Source of the DNA: Methanomicrobiales archaeon
GTDB taxonomy: Archaea > Halobacteriota > Methanomicrobia > Methanomicrobiales > JACTUA01
Reading direction: 5' to 3'
Assembly (NCBI GenBank): GCA_028678715.1
Contig: JAJRCY010000069.1
Location: forward strand, 1 to 5,596
Length of the DNA: 5,596 nt
Under the pieces are notes generated by a model. That model worked only from the letters and a program-made list of their open reading frames with translations. It was not told the DNA's origin and searched no databases. Shown in pieces: positions 1-5,531 of this stretch (positions are counted from its first letter, which is position 1; every line of letters begins with the position of its first letter). Both the position numbers and the translations under genes were made by a program.

Positions 1-39
1 CTGGCGAAAGAGGAATACCGTGTGGAGATCTACACATGA
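1..39 (+). CDS. 3' end of a possible upstream gene (partial)
   Basis: Reading from base 1 gives LAKEEYRVEIYT followed by TGA at 37-39, a plausible hydrophilic C-terminus of a protein that starts outside the window. Only 12 residues are visible, so no family can be named. Frame 2 is also open here and frame 3 stops at 52-54, so the frame choice is an inference from residue composition. If correct, the gene ends 45 bp before the small cysteine-rich gene at 85 on the same strand, with no TATA box between, and the two could be cotranscribed. Confidence 0.35.
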   Translation: MAKEEYRVEIYT

Positions 40-50
40 GGAGACAGGGA

Positions 51-64
51 TACTGAGTACTGAG
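51..64 (+). repeat. Tandem 7-bp repeat TACTGAG x2
   Basis: TACTGAG occurs twice back to back just upstream of the ribosome binding site of the small gene at 85. It may be chance or a small regulatory site. No TATA-like AT-rich box is visible around it. Confidence 0.4.
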
Positions 65-71
65 GAGAGCC

Positions 72-80
72 GGGGGGAGA
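72..80 (+). promoter_or_regulatory. Purine-rich ribosome binding site for the small Cys-rich gene
   Basis: The run GGGGGGAGA ends four bases before ATG at 85 and contains GGGAG at about the usual Shine-Dalgarno spacing. It is the main support for the start codon at 85, and for this gene being translated as an internal operon gene rather than from a leaderless transcript. Confidence 0.5.
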
Positions 81-84
81 ACCG

Positions 85-345
85 ATGGGTAAGGCGAGGG
101 AACTACCGGTGGAGAAAGGCAGGGTCGCCTGCCAGGAGGGCGTGGCGGTCACCCTGGACCGGTGCCGGTTCTGCGCCCACTCGAAGGCGTTCCGGGTGAA
201 GGGGGAGTGGATCACCTCCCCTGCCAGGGCCTACTGCCTCCGCAGCACGGTGGTGAAGGAGGTGGACCTGGGGAAGGTGGAGGCCGTCCTGTGCGATGAT
301 GACGGGAGCGACGGGTTCCGGTCCATCATGAGCATCATCAGCTGA
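85..345 (+). CDS. Small cysteine-rich hypothetical protein (possible metal-binding)
   Basis: Encodes 86 residues that I cannot assign to a named family. It has five cysteines, at 16, 27, 30, 51 and 70. The CRFC motif (27-30) plus C16 and C51 give a spacing that could hold zinc or an iron-sulfur centre; that is inference. No signal peptide or membrane segment is seen, so it is probably cytosolic. The C-terminus is acidic (DDD at 71-73) and ends in a short hydrophobic tail. ATG at 85 follows a purine-rich ribosome binding site (72-80) and the gene ends at TGA 343-345, just before the hairpin-rich intergenic region. A minus-strand frame is also open over this segment but reads as low-complexity Arg/Pro/Gly-rich sequence, so the plus-strand reading is preferred. 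Reality of the gene is likely but not certain. Confidence 0.6.
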   Translation: MGKARELPVEKGRVACQEGVAVTLDRCRFCAHSKAFRVKGEWITSPARAYCLRSTVVKEVDLGKVEAVLCDDDGSDGFRSIMSIIS

Positions 346-350
346 GAGGG

Positions 351-372
351 AACCCTGTACCGCCGGAGGGTT
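351..372 (+). terminator. Hairpin just after the small Cys-rich gene (possible 3'-end structure)
   Basis: AACCCT (351-356) pairs with AGGGTT (367-372) around a 10-nt loop, starting five bases after the stop codon of the gene at 85. No T-run follows, and archaeal termination mostly relies on T-runs, so this may instead be an RNA-stabilising 3' structure. Confidence 0.3.
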
Positions 373-379
373 GGCGTAT

Positions 380-391
380 GAGGATATCCTC
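380..391. repeat. 12-bp perfect palindrome GAGGATATCCTC
   Basis: The sequence is identical to its reverse complement. It lies between the gene at 85 and the GC-rich repeat element. It could be a dimeric regulator site or a loopless cruciform; no function is implied by context. Confidence 0.5.
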
Positions 392-441
392 CCATCTCTC
401 CGACAAGTACCGGGATGCTCCAGGGGGGGGGACTGCCGTCC

Positions 442-457
442 CCCCCGCCGCGTGGGC
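442..457 (+). repeat. Left arm of 16-bp inverted repeat
   Basis: CCCCCGCCGCGTGGGC, the exact reverse complement of 633-648. It lies directly inside the left G/C hairpin. Confidence 0.7.
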
Positions 458-529
458 GCCCCCTCTGTGAGGATGGGGTGAGCCGGGGTTTTCTCAGATC
501 TGCGCAAAAGTATGCCCATGTTCTTGTGG

Positions 530-553
530 CGGGAGGGGGCGCGCCCCCTCCCG
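530..553. repeat. Perfect 24-bp palindrome in the centre of the repeat element
   Basis: From C530 to G553 the sequence is its own reverse complement, with GGGAGGGGGC on the left, CG-rich centre and GCCCCCTCCC on the right. It sits near the midpoint of 423-658 and would form a very stable cruciform or an intermolecular RNA duplex. Confidence 0.7.
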
Positions 554-632
554 GTCCCTCCCCCGTGAGGATACTCTGTTCGTCGGTCAAGGGTGCAGGA
601 TGCATCACCGGTCTCCGAAGACCGCGGGGGAT

Positions 633-648
633 GCCCACGCGGCGGGGG
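633..648 (-). repeat. Right arm of 16-bp inverted repeat
   Basis: GCCCACGCGGCGGGGG, the exact reverse complement of 442-457. It leads into the right terminal hairpin (644-658). Confidence 0.7.
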
Positions 649-726
649 CGGAGCCCCCAAGAGCGTACCAGTAGTAGGCGTACCGATGATACTAGCATGC
701 GCCGAACGGTGAAACCCTCACGGGCC

Positions 727-741
727 GCGGCGGGGGCGGAG
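727..741 (-). repeat. Partial extra copy of the repeat end
   Basis: GCGGCGGGGGCGGAG repeats 639-653 exactly in direct orientation, then diverges (TCCCT instead of CCCCC). It is probably a decayed fragment of the same terminal unit and shows that the unit occurs outside the bounded element. Confidence 0.55.
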
Positions 742-754
742 TCCCTGAATGCGT

Positions 755-769
755 CCGATTGGGAATCGG
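755..769. repeat. Short hairpin CCGATT-GGG-AATCGG
   Basis: A 6-bp stem (755-760 with 764-769) around a 3-nt loop, downstream of the cobQ stop on its strand. I find no surrounding cloverleaf, so it is not a tRNA arm. It may add 3'-end structure to the cobQ transcript. Confidence 0.35.
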
Positions 770-791
770 GGAATACCCAGAATTTACCTCA

Positions 792-812
792 TCCTGTAAG
801 AACAAGACAGGA
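792..812 (-). terminator. Possible cobQ 3'-end hairpin
   Basis: On the minus strand TCCTGT pairs with ACAGGA (6-bp stem, 792-797 with 807-812) around a T-rich loop (CTTGTTCTT), about 18 bases after the cobQ stop codon. No strong T-run follows the stem; the Ts in the loop may be the actual archaeal termination signal. Weak support. Confidence 0.3.
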
Positions 813-829
813 GGATCTCCCTGCCCTCC

Positions 830-2302
830 TCATCGCTGCCCCGTGAAGAACGGCAGGATCCTCTCCATCGAAATGTGGGCCTCGAAGAGATCGGCAAGCG
901 CGTCATAGGGGTCACCCGCCCCGCCGGGGATGGAGGCCGTCTCCTCCTGTTCCCCTGGCGGTTCCAGCTCCTTCCTCCGGTACAGGAACTCCACCAGGGC
1001 CCGGATGGCCGATTCGTTCTGGAAGAGCCCGTGCAGGTAGGTGCCGATGACGAGGCCATCGGCAGAGACTGCTCCATCGGCATCGAACGCCTCCCCGTCC
1101 GCACCCCGTTCCGTGGTGCCCATGTGGATCTCGTAGCCGGCCACCTCTCCCATCCGGGAGAGGATGGGCCCGACCGGGCGGGCAGTTCGGCGCACCTGCA
1201 CGGTGGTCTTCCCGTAGGTGCGGAACCGGGTCACGCAGTCCAGCAGGCCGGCACCCTCGTGGACGCCGGGGCTCGAGGACTCGATCCCCTCGTCGATGAT
1301 CTCCTTCCCAAGGATCTGATACCCCCCGCAGATGCCGATGACGGGGATCCCGCGTTCCCGGGCCTTTCGGATCTCGTCCAGGGTTCCCCTGTCCCGGAGC
1401 ACCGCCAGGTCCTCCACCGTGTTCTTGGTGCCGGGCAGGATGATGCAGTCAAAGCCGCCGAGGGGTGCACCCGGCGTCACGTACTCCACCGGCACCCTCC
1501 GCTCCAGCCCCTCGAAGTCCGTGAAGTTGGAGAGGTGGGGGAGCCGGAGGATGGCGATCCGGACGGCACCGCTCCGGGGTTTCTTGTCCGGGAGGGAGAG
1601 GGAGTCCTCGCTGGGGAGGGGGATGGTGGCATAGGGAATCACGCCCAGGACCGGGACACCGCAGATCCGCTCCAGTTCCCGTACCCCGTCGAGAAAGAGC
1701 GCGGGATCGCCCCGGAACTTGTTGACGATCAGCCCTTTCACGAGGGGCCGGAGATCCTCGGGGAGCAGCCGGAGGGTGCCGTAGAGCTGGGCAAAGATGC
1801 CGCCCCGCTCGATGTCCCCCACGAGCAGGATGGGGAGCTGCAGCGCCCGGGCGAGCCGGATGTTCGCGATGTCCCGGTCGTAGAGGTTCAGCTCCGCGGC
1901 CCCCCCCGCCCCTTCCACCACCACGTTCCCGTACTCTCCCTCCAGCCTCCGGTAGGCCTCCAGGGCCACCTCCAGCAGCCGGTCCGACTCACGGTAATAC
2001 TCGGCGATGGGCACGTCCCGGTAGGGCTTTCCCATGAGCACGACCTGGGAGATCCCCTCGCCCTTCGGCTTCAGGAGGATGGGGTTCATGTCTGCCCGGG
2101 GTTCCAGACACGCCGCAAAGGACTGCACCGCCTGGGCGATCCCGATCTCGGCACCATCTCTCGTGACATAGGAATTGAGCGACATGTTCTGGGACTTGAA
2201 GGGTGCCACCGGGATGCCCTGACGGGAGAGGGCCCTGCAGAGAGCGGCCACGACAGTACTCTTTCCTGTATGGGATGCCGTCCCGAGGACCATGACCGAC
2301 AT
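830..2302 (-). CDS. cobQ: Cobyric acid synthase (glutamine-hydrolysing), CobQ/CbiP
   Basis: Encodes 490 residues, normal for the family. It uses glutamine and ATP to amidate carboxylates b, d, e and g of adenosylcobyrinic acid a,c-diamide, giving adenosylcobyric acid in cobamide biosynthesis; it should be cytosolic. The N-terminal synthetase domain (about 1-235) has the P-loop-like [10 protein letters not shown] (7-16), [19 protein letters not shown] soon after, and VVVEGAGG at 127-134. The C-terminal class I glutaminase-like domain (about 250-445) has [10 protein letters not shown] with the likely nucleophile C325 and YLHGLF with H424. ATG at 2302 places [15 protein letters not shown] at the N-terminus as in homologues; ATG at 2293 is an alternative only three codons in. 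The frame remains open much further upstream across the neighbouring reductase gene, but that extension is an antisense shadow. No Shine-Dalgarno site precedes the start, which lies about 29 bp from a TATA box, suggesting a near-leaderless mRNA. It is divergent from the B12-dependent reductase gene. Confidence 0.97.
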   Translation of the reverse strand: MSVMVLGTASHTGKSTVVAALCRALSRQGIPVAPFKSQNMSLNSYVTRDGAEIGIAQAVQSFAACLEPRADMNPILLKPKGEGISQVVLMGKPYRDVPIAEYYRESDRLLEVALEAYRRLEGEYGNVVVEGAGGAAELNLYDRDIANIRLARALQLPILLVGDIERGGIFAQLYGTLRLLPEDLRPLVKGLIVNKFRGDPALFLDGVRELERICGVPVLGVIPYATIPLPSEDSLSLPDKKPRSGAVRIAILRLPHLSNFTDFEGLERRVPVEYVTPGAPLGGFDCIILPGTKNTVEDLAVLRDRGTLDEIRKARERGIPVIGICGGYQILGKEIIDEGIESSSPGVHEGAGLLDCVTRFRTYGKTTVQVRRTARPVGPILSRMGEVAGYEIHMGTTERGADGEAFDADGAVSADGLVIGTYLHGLFQNESAIRALVEFLYRRKELEPPGEQEETASIPGGAGDPYDALADLFEAHISMERILPFFTGQR

Positions 2303-2326
2303 CGGTACCCAGTGGTGGGCAGGGAG

Positions 2327-2336
2327 TTTTATTAAA
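2327..2336. promoter_or_regulatory. Shared TATA box for divergent cobQ and class II RNR genes
   Basis: TTTTATTAAA is the only AT-rich block in the 57 bp between the two start codons and reads as TTTAATAAAA on the minus strand, so both directions resemble an archaeal TATA box. Its centre (about 2331.5) is about 29 bp from ATG of cobQ (2302) and about 29 bp from ATG of the reductase (2360). With transcription normally starting about 25-27 bp from the TATA centre, leaders would be only a few bases long, which agrees with the lack of Shine-Dalgarno sites. No clear BRE is visible on either side. Confidence 0.65.
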
Positions 2337-2359
2337 GGGGCCGGTCTCACAGCTCTCAC

Positions 2360-4003
2360 ATGCAGCTCTCTTCCACGGCCGAGATCCTGCTGACCCGGCG
2401 CTATCTCCTTCCCGGCGAAAACCCTGCCGGGCTCTTCTCCCGGGTGGCGCATGCGGTGGACACCCCAAAGAAGGATGCATTCCTGCGGATGATGGAGGAA
2501 CTCCTCTTCCTCCCCAATACCCCCACCCTGATGAACGCGGGGACGGTCGTGGGGCAGCTCTCTGCCTGCTTCGTGATCCCTGTCCACGACTCCATTGACA
2601 GCATCTTCCAGGCGCTCGCCCAGATGGCCCAGATCCACAAGAGCGGGGGAGGGACTGGCTTCTCCTTCTCCCGGATACGGCCGGAGGGCGACACGGTGAG
2701 CGGGACCGGGGGAGTGGCGAGCGGGCCGGTCTCCTTCATGCAGGTCTTTGACAGGGCCACCGACGCCGTGAAGCAGGGGGGAAGGAGGAGGGGTGCCAAC
2801 ATGGGCGTGCTTGCTGCGAGCCACCCTGACATCCGGAGTTTCATCCGCTGCAAGCACAGCGGGGGGTTGCGGAACTTCAACATCTCTGTCGGCTTTGATG
2901 AGCACTATTTCCGGACCCTGGAGAGCGGGAAGCCCTTTGACCTGCTGAATCCCCGGGACGGAAGCGTCTGGGCGTCCGTGGACCCCCGTGAGCTCTGGGA
3001 GCAGGTGGCGAGGGAGGCATGGGCAACGGGCGATCCCGGCATGCTCTTCTTCGATGAGATCAACCGGCGGAACCCCACCCCCGGCCTGGGCACGCTGGAG
3101 GCAACCAATCCCTGCGGGGAGCAGCCCCTGTACCCTTACGAGAGCTGCAACCTGGGCTCGGTGAACCTGGCACGGTGCATCCGGAAGGATGACCTGGACG
3201 AGCCGCTCCTCCGGGAGACCTGCCGTACCGCCGTGGATTTCCTGGACGGGGTGATCGACGTCAACCGGTTCCCGATTCCCGAGATCGCAACGCGGACCCT
3301 GCTCACACGGAAGATCGGGCTCGGGATGATGGGCCTTGCCGACGCCCTGATCCTGCTCGGAATCCCGTACGAGTCCGAAGAAGCTCTCCGGTTCGCCGGC
3401 CGGGTGATGGCGCTCATCCGGGAGGAGGGCCATGCCAGGTCCGGGGAACTGGGGGAGGAGAAGGGCTCGTTCCCGGCCATCGACCGGTCCATCTACACCG
3501 GTGCCATGCGCAACTCCACCGTCACCACCATTGCACCCACCGGCTCCCTGCACCTGATCGCCGGCACCTCCTCGGGGATAGAACCTCACTTTGCCCTCTC
3601 CTACATCCGGAAGATGGCGGGAACCGACGTGGTGATCACAAGCCCCCTCTTCCTGGAGGCCATCTCCGCCATCCCCCACGGCACCGATTTCCTCGTGAAG
3701 GTGAGGGAGACGGGTTCCGCGAAGGATCTCCCCCTTCCCGATCACCTGAAGGAACTCTTCAGGACCGCTCCCGAGATCTCCCCGGAGTTCCACGTGAGGA
3801 TGCAGGCGGCAGTGCAGAAGCACGTGGACAATGCGGTCTCGAAAACCGTGAACCTCCCGGAGGAGGCAACCCCTGCAGACATCCAGCAGATCTACACGCT
3901 TGCCCGGAGCCTGCAGTGCAAGGGGATCACCGTGTACCGGTACGGGAGCAAGCCGGACCAGGTCCTCTCCCACGGCTGCGATGTCTGCAAGGTCGATGAC
4001 TGA
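2360..4003 (+). CDS. nrdJ: Adenosylcobalamin-dependent (class II) ribonucleotide reductase
   Basis: Encodes 547 residues. The enzyme reduces ribonucleotides (probably diphosphates) to deoxyribonucleotides, using a thiyl radical generated from coenzyme B12; cytosolic. Seen motifs: SACFVIP with C70 (first redox cysteine), [15 protein letters not shown] (94-108), NPCGEQPL (250-257) holding the presumed thiyl-radical C252 with N250 and E254, [10 protein letters not shown] with C263 (second redox cysteine), IAPTGS (391-396), and [11 protein letters not shown] (from 520) near the end. The C-terminal CDVC pair (C540, C543) fits the cysteine pair that re-reduces the active site. The protein begins almost directly with the catalytic region, so there is no N-terminal ATP-cone, and no intein interrupts it. 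It is shorter than many class II enzymes (700 residues or more) but has every core motif. ATG at 2360 has no Shine-Dalgarno site and lies about 29 bp from the shared TATA box. Divergent cobQ makes a precursor of its cofactor. Confidence 0.96.
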   Translation: MQLSSTAEILLTRRYLLPGENPAGLFSRVAHAVDTPKKDAFLRMMEELLFLPNTPTLMNAGTVVGQLSACFVIPVHDSIDSIFQALAQMAQIHKSGGGTGFSFSRIRPEGDTVSGTGGVASGPVSFMQVFDRATDAVKQGGRRRGANMGVLAASHPDIRSFIRCKHSGGLRNFNISVGFDEHYFRTLESGKPFDLLNPRDGSVWASVDPRELWEQVAREAWATGDPGMLFFDEINRRNPTPGLGTLEATNPCGEQPLYPYESCNLGSVNLARCIRKDDLDEPLLRETCRTAVDFLDGVIDVNRFPIPEIATRTLLTRKIGLGMMGLADALILLGIPYESEEALRFAGRVMALIREEGHARSGELGEEKGSFPAIDRSIYTGAMRNSTVTTIAPTGSLHLIAGTSSGIEPHFALSYIRKMAGTDVVITSPLFLEAISAIPHGTDFLVKVRETGSAKDLPLPDHLKELFRTAPEISPEFHVRMQAAVQKHVDNAVSKTVNLPEEATPADIQQIYTLARSLQCKGITVYRYGSKPDQVLSHGCDVCKVDD

Positions 4004-4010
4004 CCATCCA

Positions 4011-4021
4011 ATTAATAAATA
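4011..4021 (+). promoter_or_regulatory. TATA box of the aIF1/SUI1 gene
   Basis: ATTAATAAATA lies in the 41-bp gap after the reductase stop codon. Its centre is about 29 bp before ATG 4045, the same geometry as at the cobQ/RNR promoter. This predicts a start a few bases before the ATG and a near-leaderless message, matching the missing Shine-Dalgarno site. The gene can therefore be expressed independently of the reductase, although readthrough is possible because no terminator is evident between them. Confidence 0.65.
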
Positions 4022-4044
4022 AAGAGCATTGAACACTAAAAGTA

Positions 4045-4350
4045 ATGAATGGTGGGATCTGTCCAACGTGCGGACTGCCAAAGGAACTCTGCATCTGTGA
4101 AGAAGTTGCCAAGGAACAGCAGCGGATCAATGTCAAGATCAACAAACGGCGGTATGGTAAGGAAGTCACCATCATCGACGGGCTGGATCCCGTCGATATC
4201 GACCTCAATGAACTGACCAAATTCCTGAAAGGGAAACTCGCGTGCGGCGGCACCGTCAAGGGCTCATCCATTGAACTCCAGGGGAACCACCTGGAACGGG
4301 TCAAGGACCTCCTGGCCCAGAAGGGCTACAAGCTGGATAATATCTCATGA
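4045..4350 (+). CDS. sui1: Translation initiation factor aIF1 (SUI1 family)
   Basis: Encodes 101 residues, the usual size. Archaeal aIF1 binds the small ribosomal subunit near the P site and promotes accurate start-codon selection. The N-terminus has a [13 protein letters not shown] cluster (C6, C9, C16, C18), a likely zinc-binding knuckle of the archaeal proteins. The SUI1 domain (about 28-100) contains [20 protein letters not shown], then [18 protein letters not shown], and ends with [17 protein letters not shown] at 4045 starts exactly before the cysteine cluster; no Shine-Dalgarno site precedes it, and the TATA box about 29 bp upstream suggests a near-leaderless transcript. It lies 41 bp after the reductase gene on the same strand and converges with the TadC-like gene. 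Codon use looks less GC-extreme than in the neighbours, as expected of a highly expressed gene; this was judged by eye. Confidence 0.97.
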   Translation: MNGGICPTCGLPKELCICEEVAKEQQRINVKINKRRYGKEVTIIDGLDPVDIDLNELTKFLKGKLACGGTVKGSSIELQGNHLERVKDLLAQKGYKLDNIS

Positions 4351-4384
4351 AATGAATCCCGGAATCTGAATTCCTGCGCGCTCC

Positions 4385-4389
4385 TTTTT
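4385..4389 (+). terminator. T-run after aIF1/SUI1 (probable archaeal terminator)
   Basis: TTTTT within CTCCTTTTTCC lies about 35 bases after the SUI1 stop. Short T-runs are the main intrinsic termination signal in archaea. A small stem GTCCT/AGGAC with loop GGAA (4393-4406) follows it. Confidence 0.45.
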
Positions 4390-4442
4390 CCGGTCCTGGA
4401 AAGGACACGGTCATTCCTGCGAAGTATTTCGAGGGATCAATC

Positions 4443-4493
4443 TTTCCCGGGAAAAATGGGGGGTGGCGGATTCACCCGGCCTCTCTCCGGTGA
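4443..4493 (-). terminator. Hairpin and T-run after the TadC-like gene
   Basis: Just after the TadC-like stop, TCACCGG (4487-4493 on the minus strand) pairs with CCGGGTGA (4472-4479) with one bulged base, and TTTTT follows at 4456-4452, about 40 bases past the stop. A 12-bp palindrome TTTCCCGGGAAA (4443-4454) overlaps the T-run. Together these look like the end of the pilus operon transcript. Confidence 0.45.
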
Positions 4494-4495
4494 GT

Positions 4496-5530
4496 TCAGA
4501 TAAAGAACCGGAATACGATCCAGGCGATGGTGAGCATGATGGCCGAGTATTTCAGCCCGGCGATGGCGCTCCCCTCCCCCATCTGCCCTGCCACCAGGCC
4601 CGAGAAGAAGCCCTGGATCATGCCTGCGTGGGAGAAGAGCCGCCTGTAGAAGCCGATGTCCACCGTGGCCATGAACGACCCTGCGCCTGCAGCCTTGGCT
4701 TTGGTCCCGGCTTCGGCCATGGTGGTAAGGAAAGTGGATTCCAGGATGGCAATCACGAAGAGGAAGACCAGGAACGAGATTACCACAATCACCATGTAGA
4801 TGATCATGTTGTTTCTCCGCTCCATCTTCAGGTTGAAGAACTCGTAGGAGTCATTGGCCGCTGCCCGGAGCACCTCGGAGGCATCGCCTCCCGCCCGGGA
4901 AGCCTTGGCGATCAGGTCCACGGCCCGCTCGGCAAGGGGGGTCCCCACGCGGGTACCGAACCGGAGGAGGGCCTCCACGAAGGGCACCGACCAGGACATC
5001 TCGGAGTTCAACCGGCGGATGTAGGGTGTGAGGGCCCCGTACTGGCCGCTGGCCACGTTGTTGATGGCATTGGGGAGCGTCATCCCGCTGTCGTTCATGC
5101 CAGCCACGTCCCGGAAGAAGTTGGGGAGGGACTCCTCCAGGCTGTTCACCCGCTTTGCCTCCAGGAAGTCCAGGATGGCCAGGGGCACGATAGCAATCAG
5201 CACCGAGATGATGATCACATCATCGACCAGGGTGTCGGTGAGGAGGCTGGCGAGGCCATAGGTGGTGAAGATCAGGGAGACCCCGGTCAGGAAGACCAGG
5301 AATGCCAGGGGAAGGGAGATGATCAGCACGTTCAGGGGGTTCTCGCGGATGAACTGGTACGGGTGCTTCAGGAACCTGCCCAGCCCCTCACGGATCTTCC
5401 TCTGGTAGGAGATCTTCTCCAGGATGTGGCGCTCATCCCGCTCGTACTCGCTGAGAATCACATCGGGGGCATTCTCCCGTTTGAAGGTGGAACGGTTCAG
5501 GAAATTGTTGAACGTATCACCAAGCCCCAT
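4496..5530 (-). CDS. TadC/GspF-like inner-membrane platform protein of an archaeal pilus or secretion system
   Basis: Encodes 344 residues of the type II secretion F / TadC / FlaJ superfamily, the membrane platform on which a secretion ATPase assembles type IV pilin-like filaments. A charged cytoplasmic N-terminus (1-64) is followed by hydrophobic segments at about 66-90 and 105-122. A T2SSF-like cytoplasmic helical domain (about 131-240) starts with LEESLPNFFRDVAGMNDSG and includes SRAGGDASEVLRAAA. Further hydrophobic segments lie at about 242-263, 302-316 and 327-344. The archaellum protein FlaJ is longer (about 550 residues) with two such domains, so this is better called a single-domain TadC-like protein of a pilus system. 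ATG at 5530 has a strong GGAGGTG site inside the end of the upstream gene and starts one base after that gene's stop, so the two are translationally linked in one operon. The filament type and ATPase lie outside the window. Confidence 0.88.
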   Translation of the reverse strand: MGLGDTFNNFLNRSTFKRENAPDVILSEYERDERHILEKISYQRKIREGLGRFLKHPYQFIRENPLNVLIISLPLAFLVFLTGVSLIFTTYGLASLLTDTLVDDVIIISVLIAIVPLAILDFLEAKRVNSLEESLPNFFRDVAGMNDSGMTLPNAINNVASGQYGALTPYIRRLNSEMSWSVPFVEALLRFGTRVGTPLAERAVDLIAKASRAGGDASEVLRAAANDSYEFFNLKMERRNNMIIYMVIVVISFLVFLFVIAILESTFLTTMAEAGTKAKAAGAGSFMATVDIGFYRRLFSHAGMIQGFFSGLVAGQMGEGSAIAGLKYSAIMLTIAWIVFRFFI

Positions 5531-5531
5531 A

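Larger units (their letters stand above)
423..658. repeat. GC-rich element bounded by inverted repeats (REPIN/MITE-like)
   Basis: A 16-bp sequence CCCCCGCCGCGTGGGC at 442-457 occurs exactly inverted at 633-648. Each end also carries its own hairpin: a 9-bp G/C stem at 425-446 with loop TGCC, and a 6-bp stem at 644-658 with loop GGA. So the two termini are similar units in opposite orientation, as in REPINs or miniature inverted-repeat elements. The interior contains a perfect 24-bp palindrome (530-553) and a 6-bp stem CGGTCT/AGACCG at 609-624. No transposase or plausible protein is encoded. No clear target-site duplication was found. A structured non-coding RNA is an alternative reading. Confidence 0.6.
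346..829. other. Long intergenic region without a convincing gene, rich in inverted repeats
   Basis: About 480 bp separate the small gene from the end of cobQ. Open frames exist on both strands (for example 415-846 on the plus strand), but their translations are Pro/Gly/Arg-rich products of G and C runs, lack ribosome binding sites, and overlap a structured repeat. I see no tRNA, rRNA or CRISPR array. The stretch holds two short inverted repeats (351-372, 380-391), a GC-rich element bounded by inverted repeats (423-658), a 7-bp direct repeat GCGTACC (663-669 and 678-684), a partial repeat copy (727-741) and hairpins at 755-769 and 792-812. TGAGGAT occurs three times in it (379-385, 468-474, 566-572). 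Confidence 0.7.

Noticed and set aside
295..345. C/D box sRNA candidate (GATGATGA at 295-302 and CTGA at 342-345)
   Set aside because: The C-like box encodes the Asp run of the small protein and the D-like box overlaps its stop codon. No convincing internal D'/C' boxes or terminal stem were found.
423..658. CRISPR array
   Set aside because: The repeats are inverted and irregularly spaced, not direct repeats with uniform spacers.
103..698. Two overlapping minus-strand open frames of 155 and 185 codons
   Set aside because: Both are Arg/Pro/Gly-rich, cross the repeat element and the small Cys-rich gene, and lack translation signals.
727..780. tRNA or tRNA-fragment reading of the hairpin near 755-769
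   Set aside because: No acceptor stem, anticodon arm or conserved T-loop can be arranged around it.
415..846. Plus-strand open frame of 143 codons in the intergenic region
   Set aside because: It is a translation of G and C runs in the repeat element, has no ribosome binding site and runs into the cobQ 3' end.
875..2335. Plus-strand open frame of 486 codons opposite cobQ
   Set aside because: Same in-register antisense effect of GC-rich codon use; His/Pro/Gly/Asp-rich translation with no recognisable domain.
2303..2359. Cobalamin riboswitch between cobQ and the reductase
   Set aside because: The 57-bp gap is far too short, with near-leaderless starts predicted on both sides, and no B12-box-like sequence is visible.
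2303..4081. Minus-strand open frame continuing upstream of cobQ across the whole reductase gene (a fused 1083-residue reading)
   Set aside because: Its triplets are exactly in register with the reductase codons, so it stays open only because that gene avoids TTA, CTA and TCA codons, as expected at high GC. The translation is low-complexity and no homology is recognisable before [15 protein letters not shown]. The reductase on the other strand is certain.
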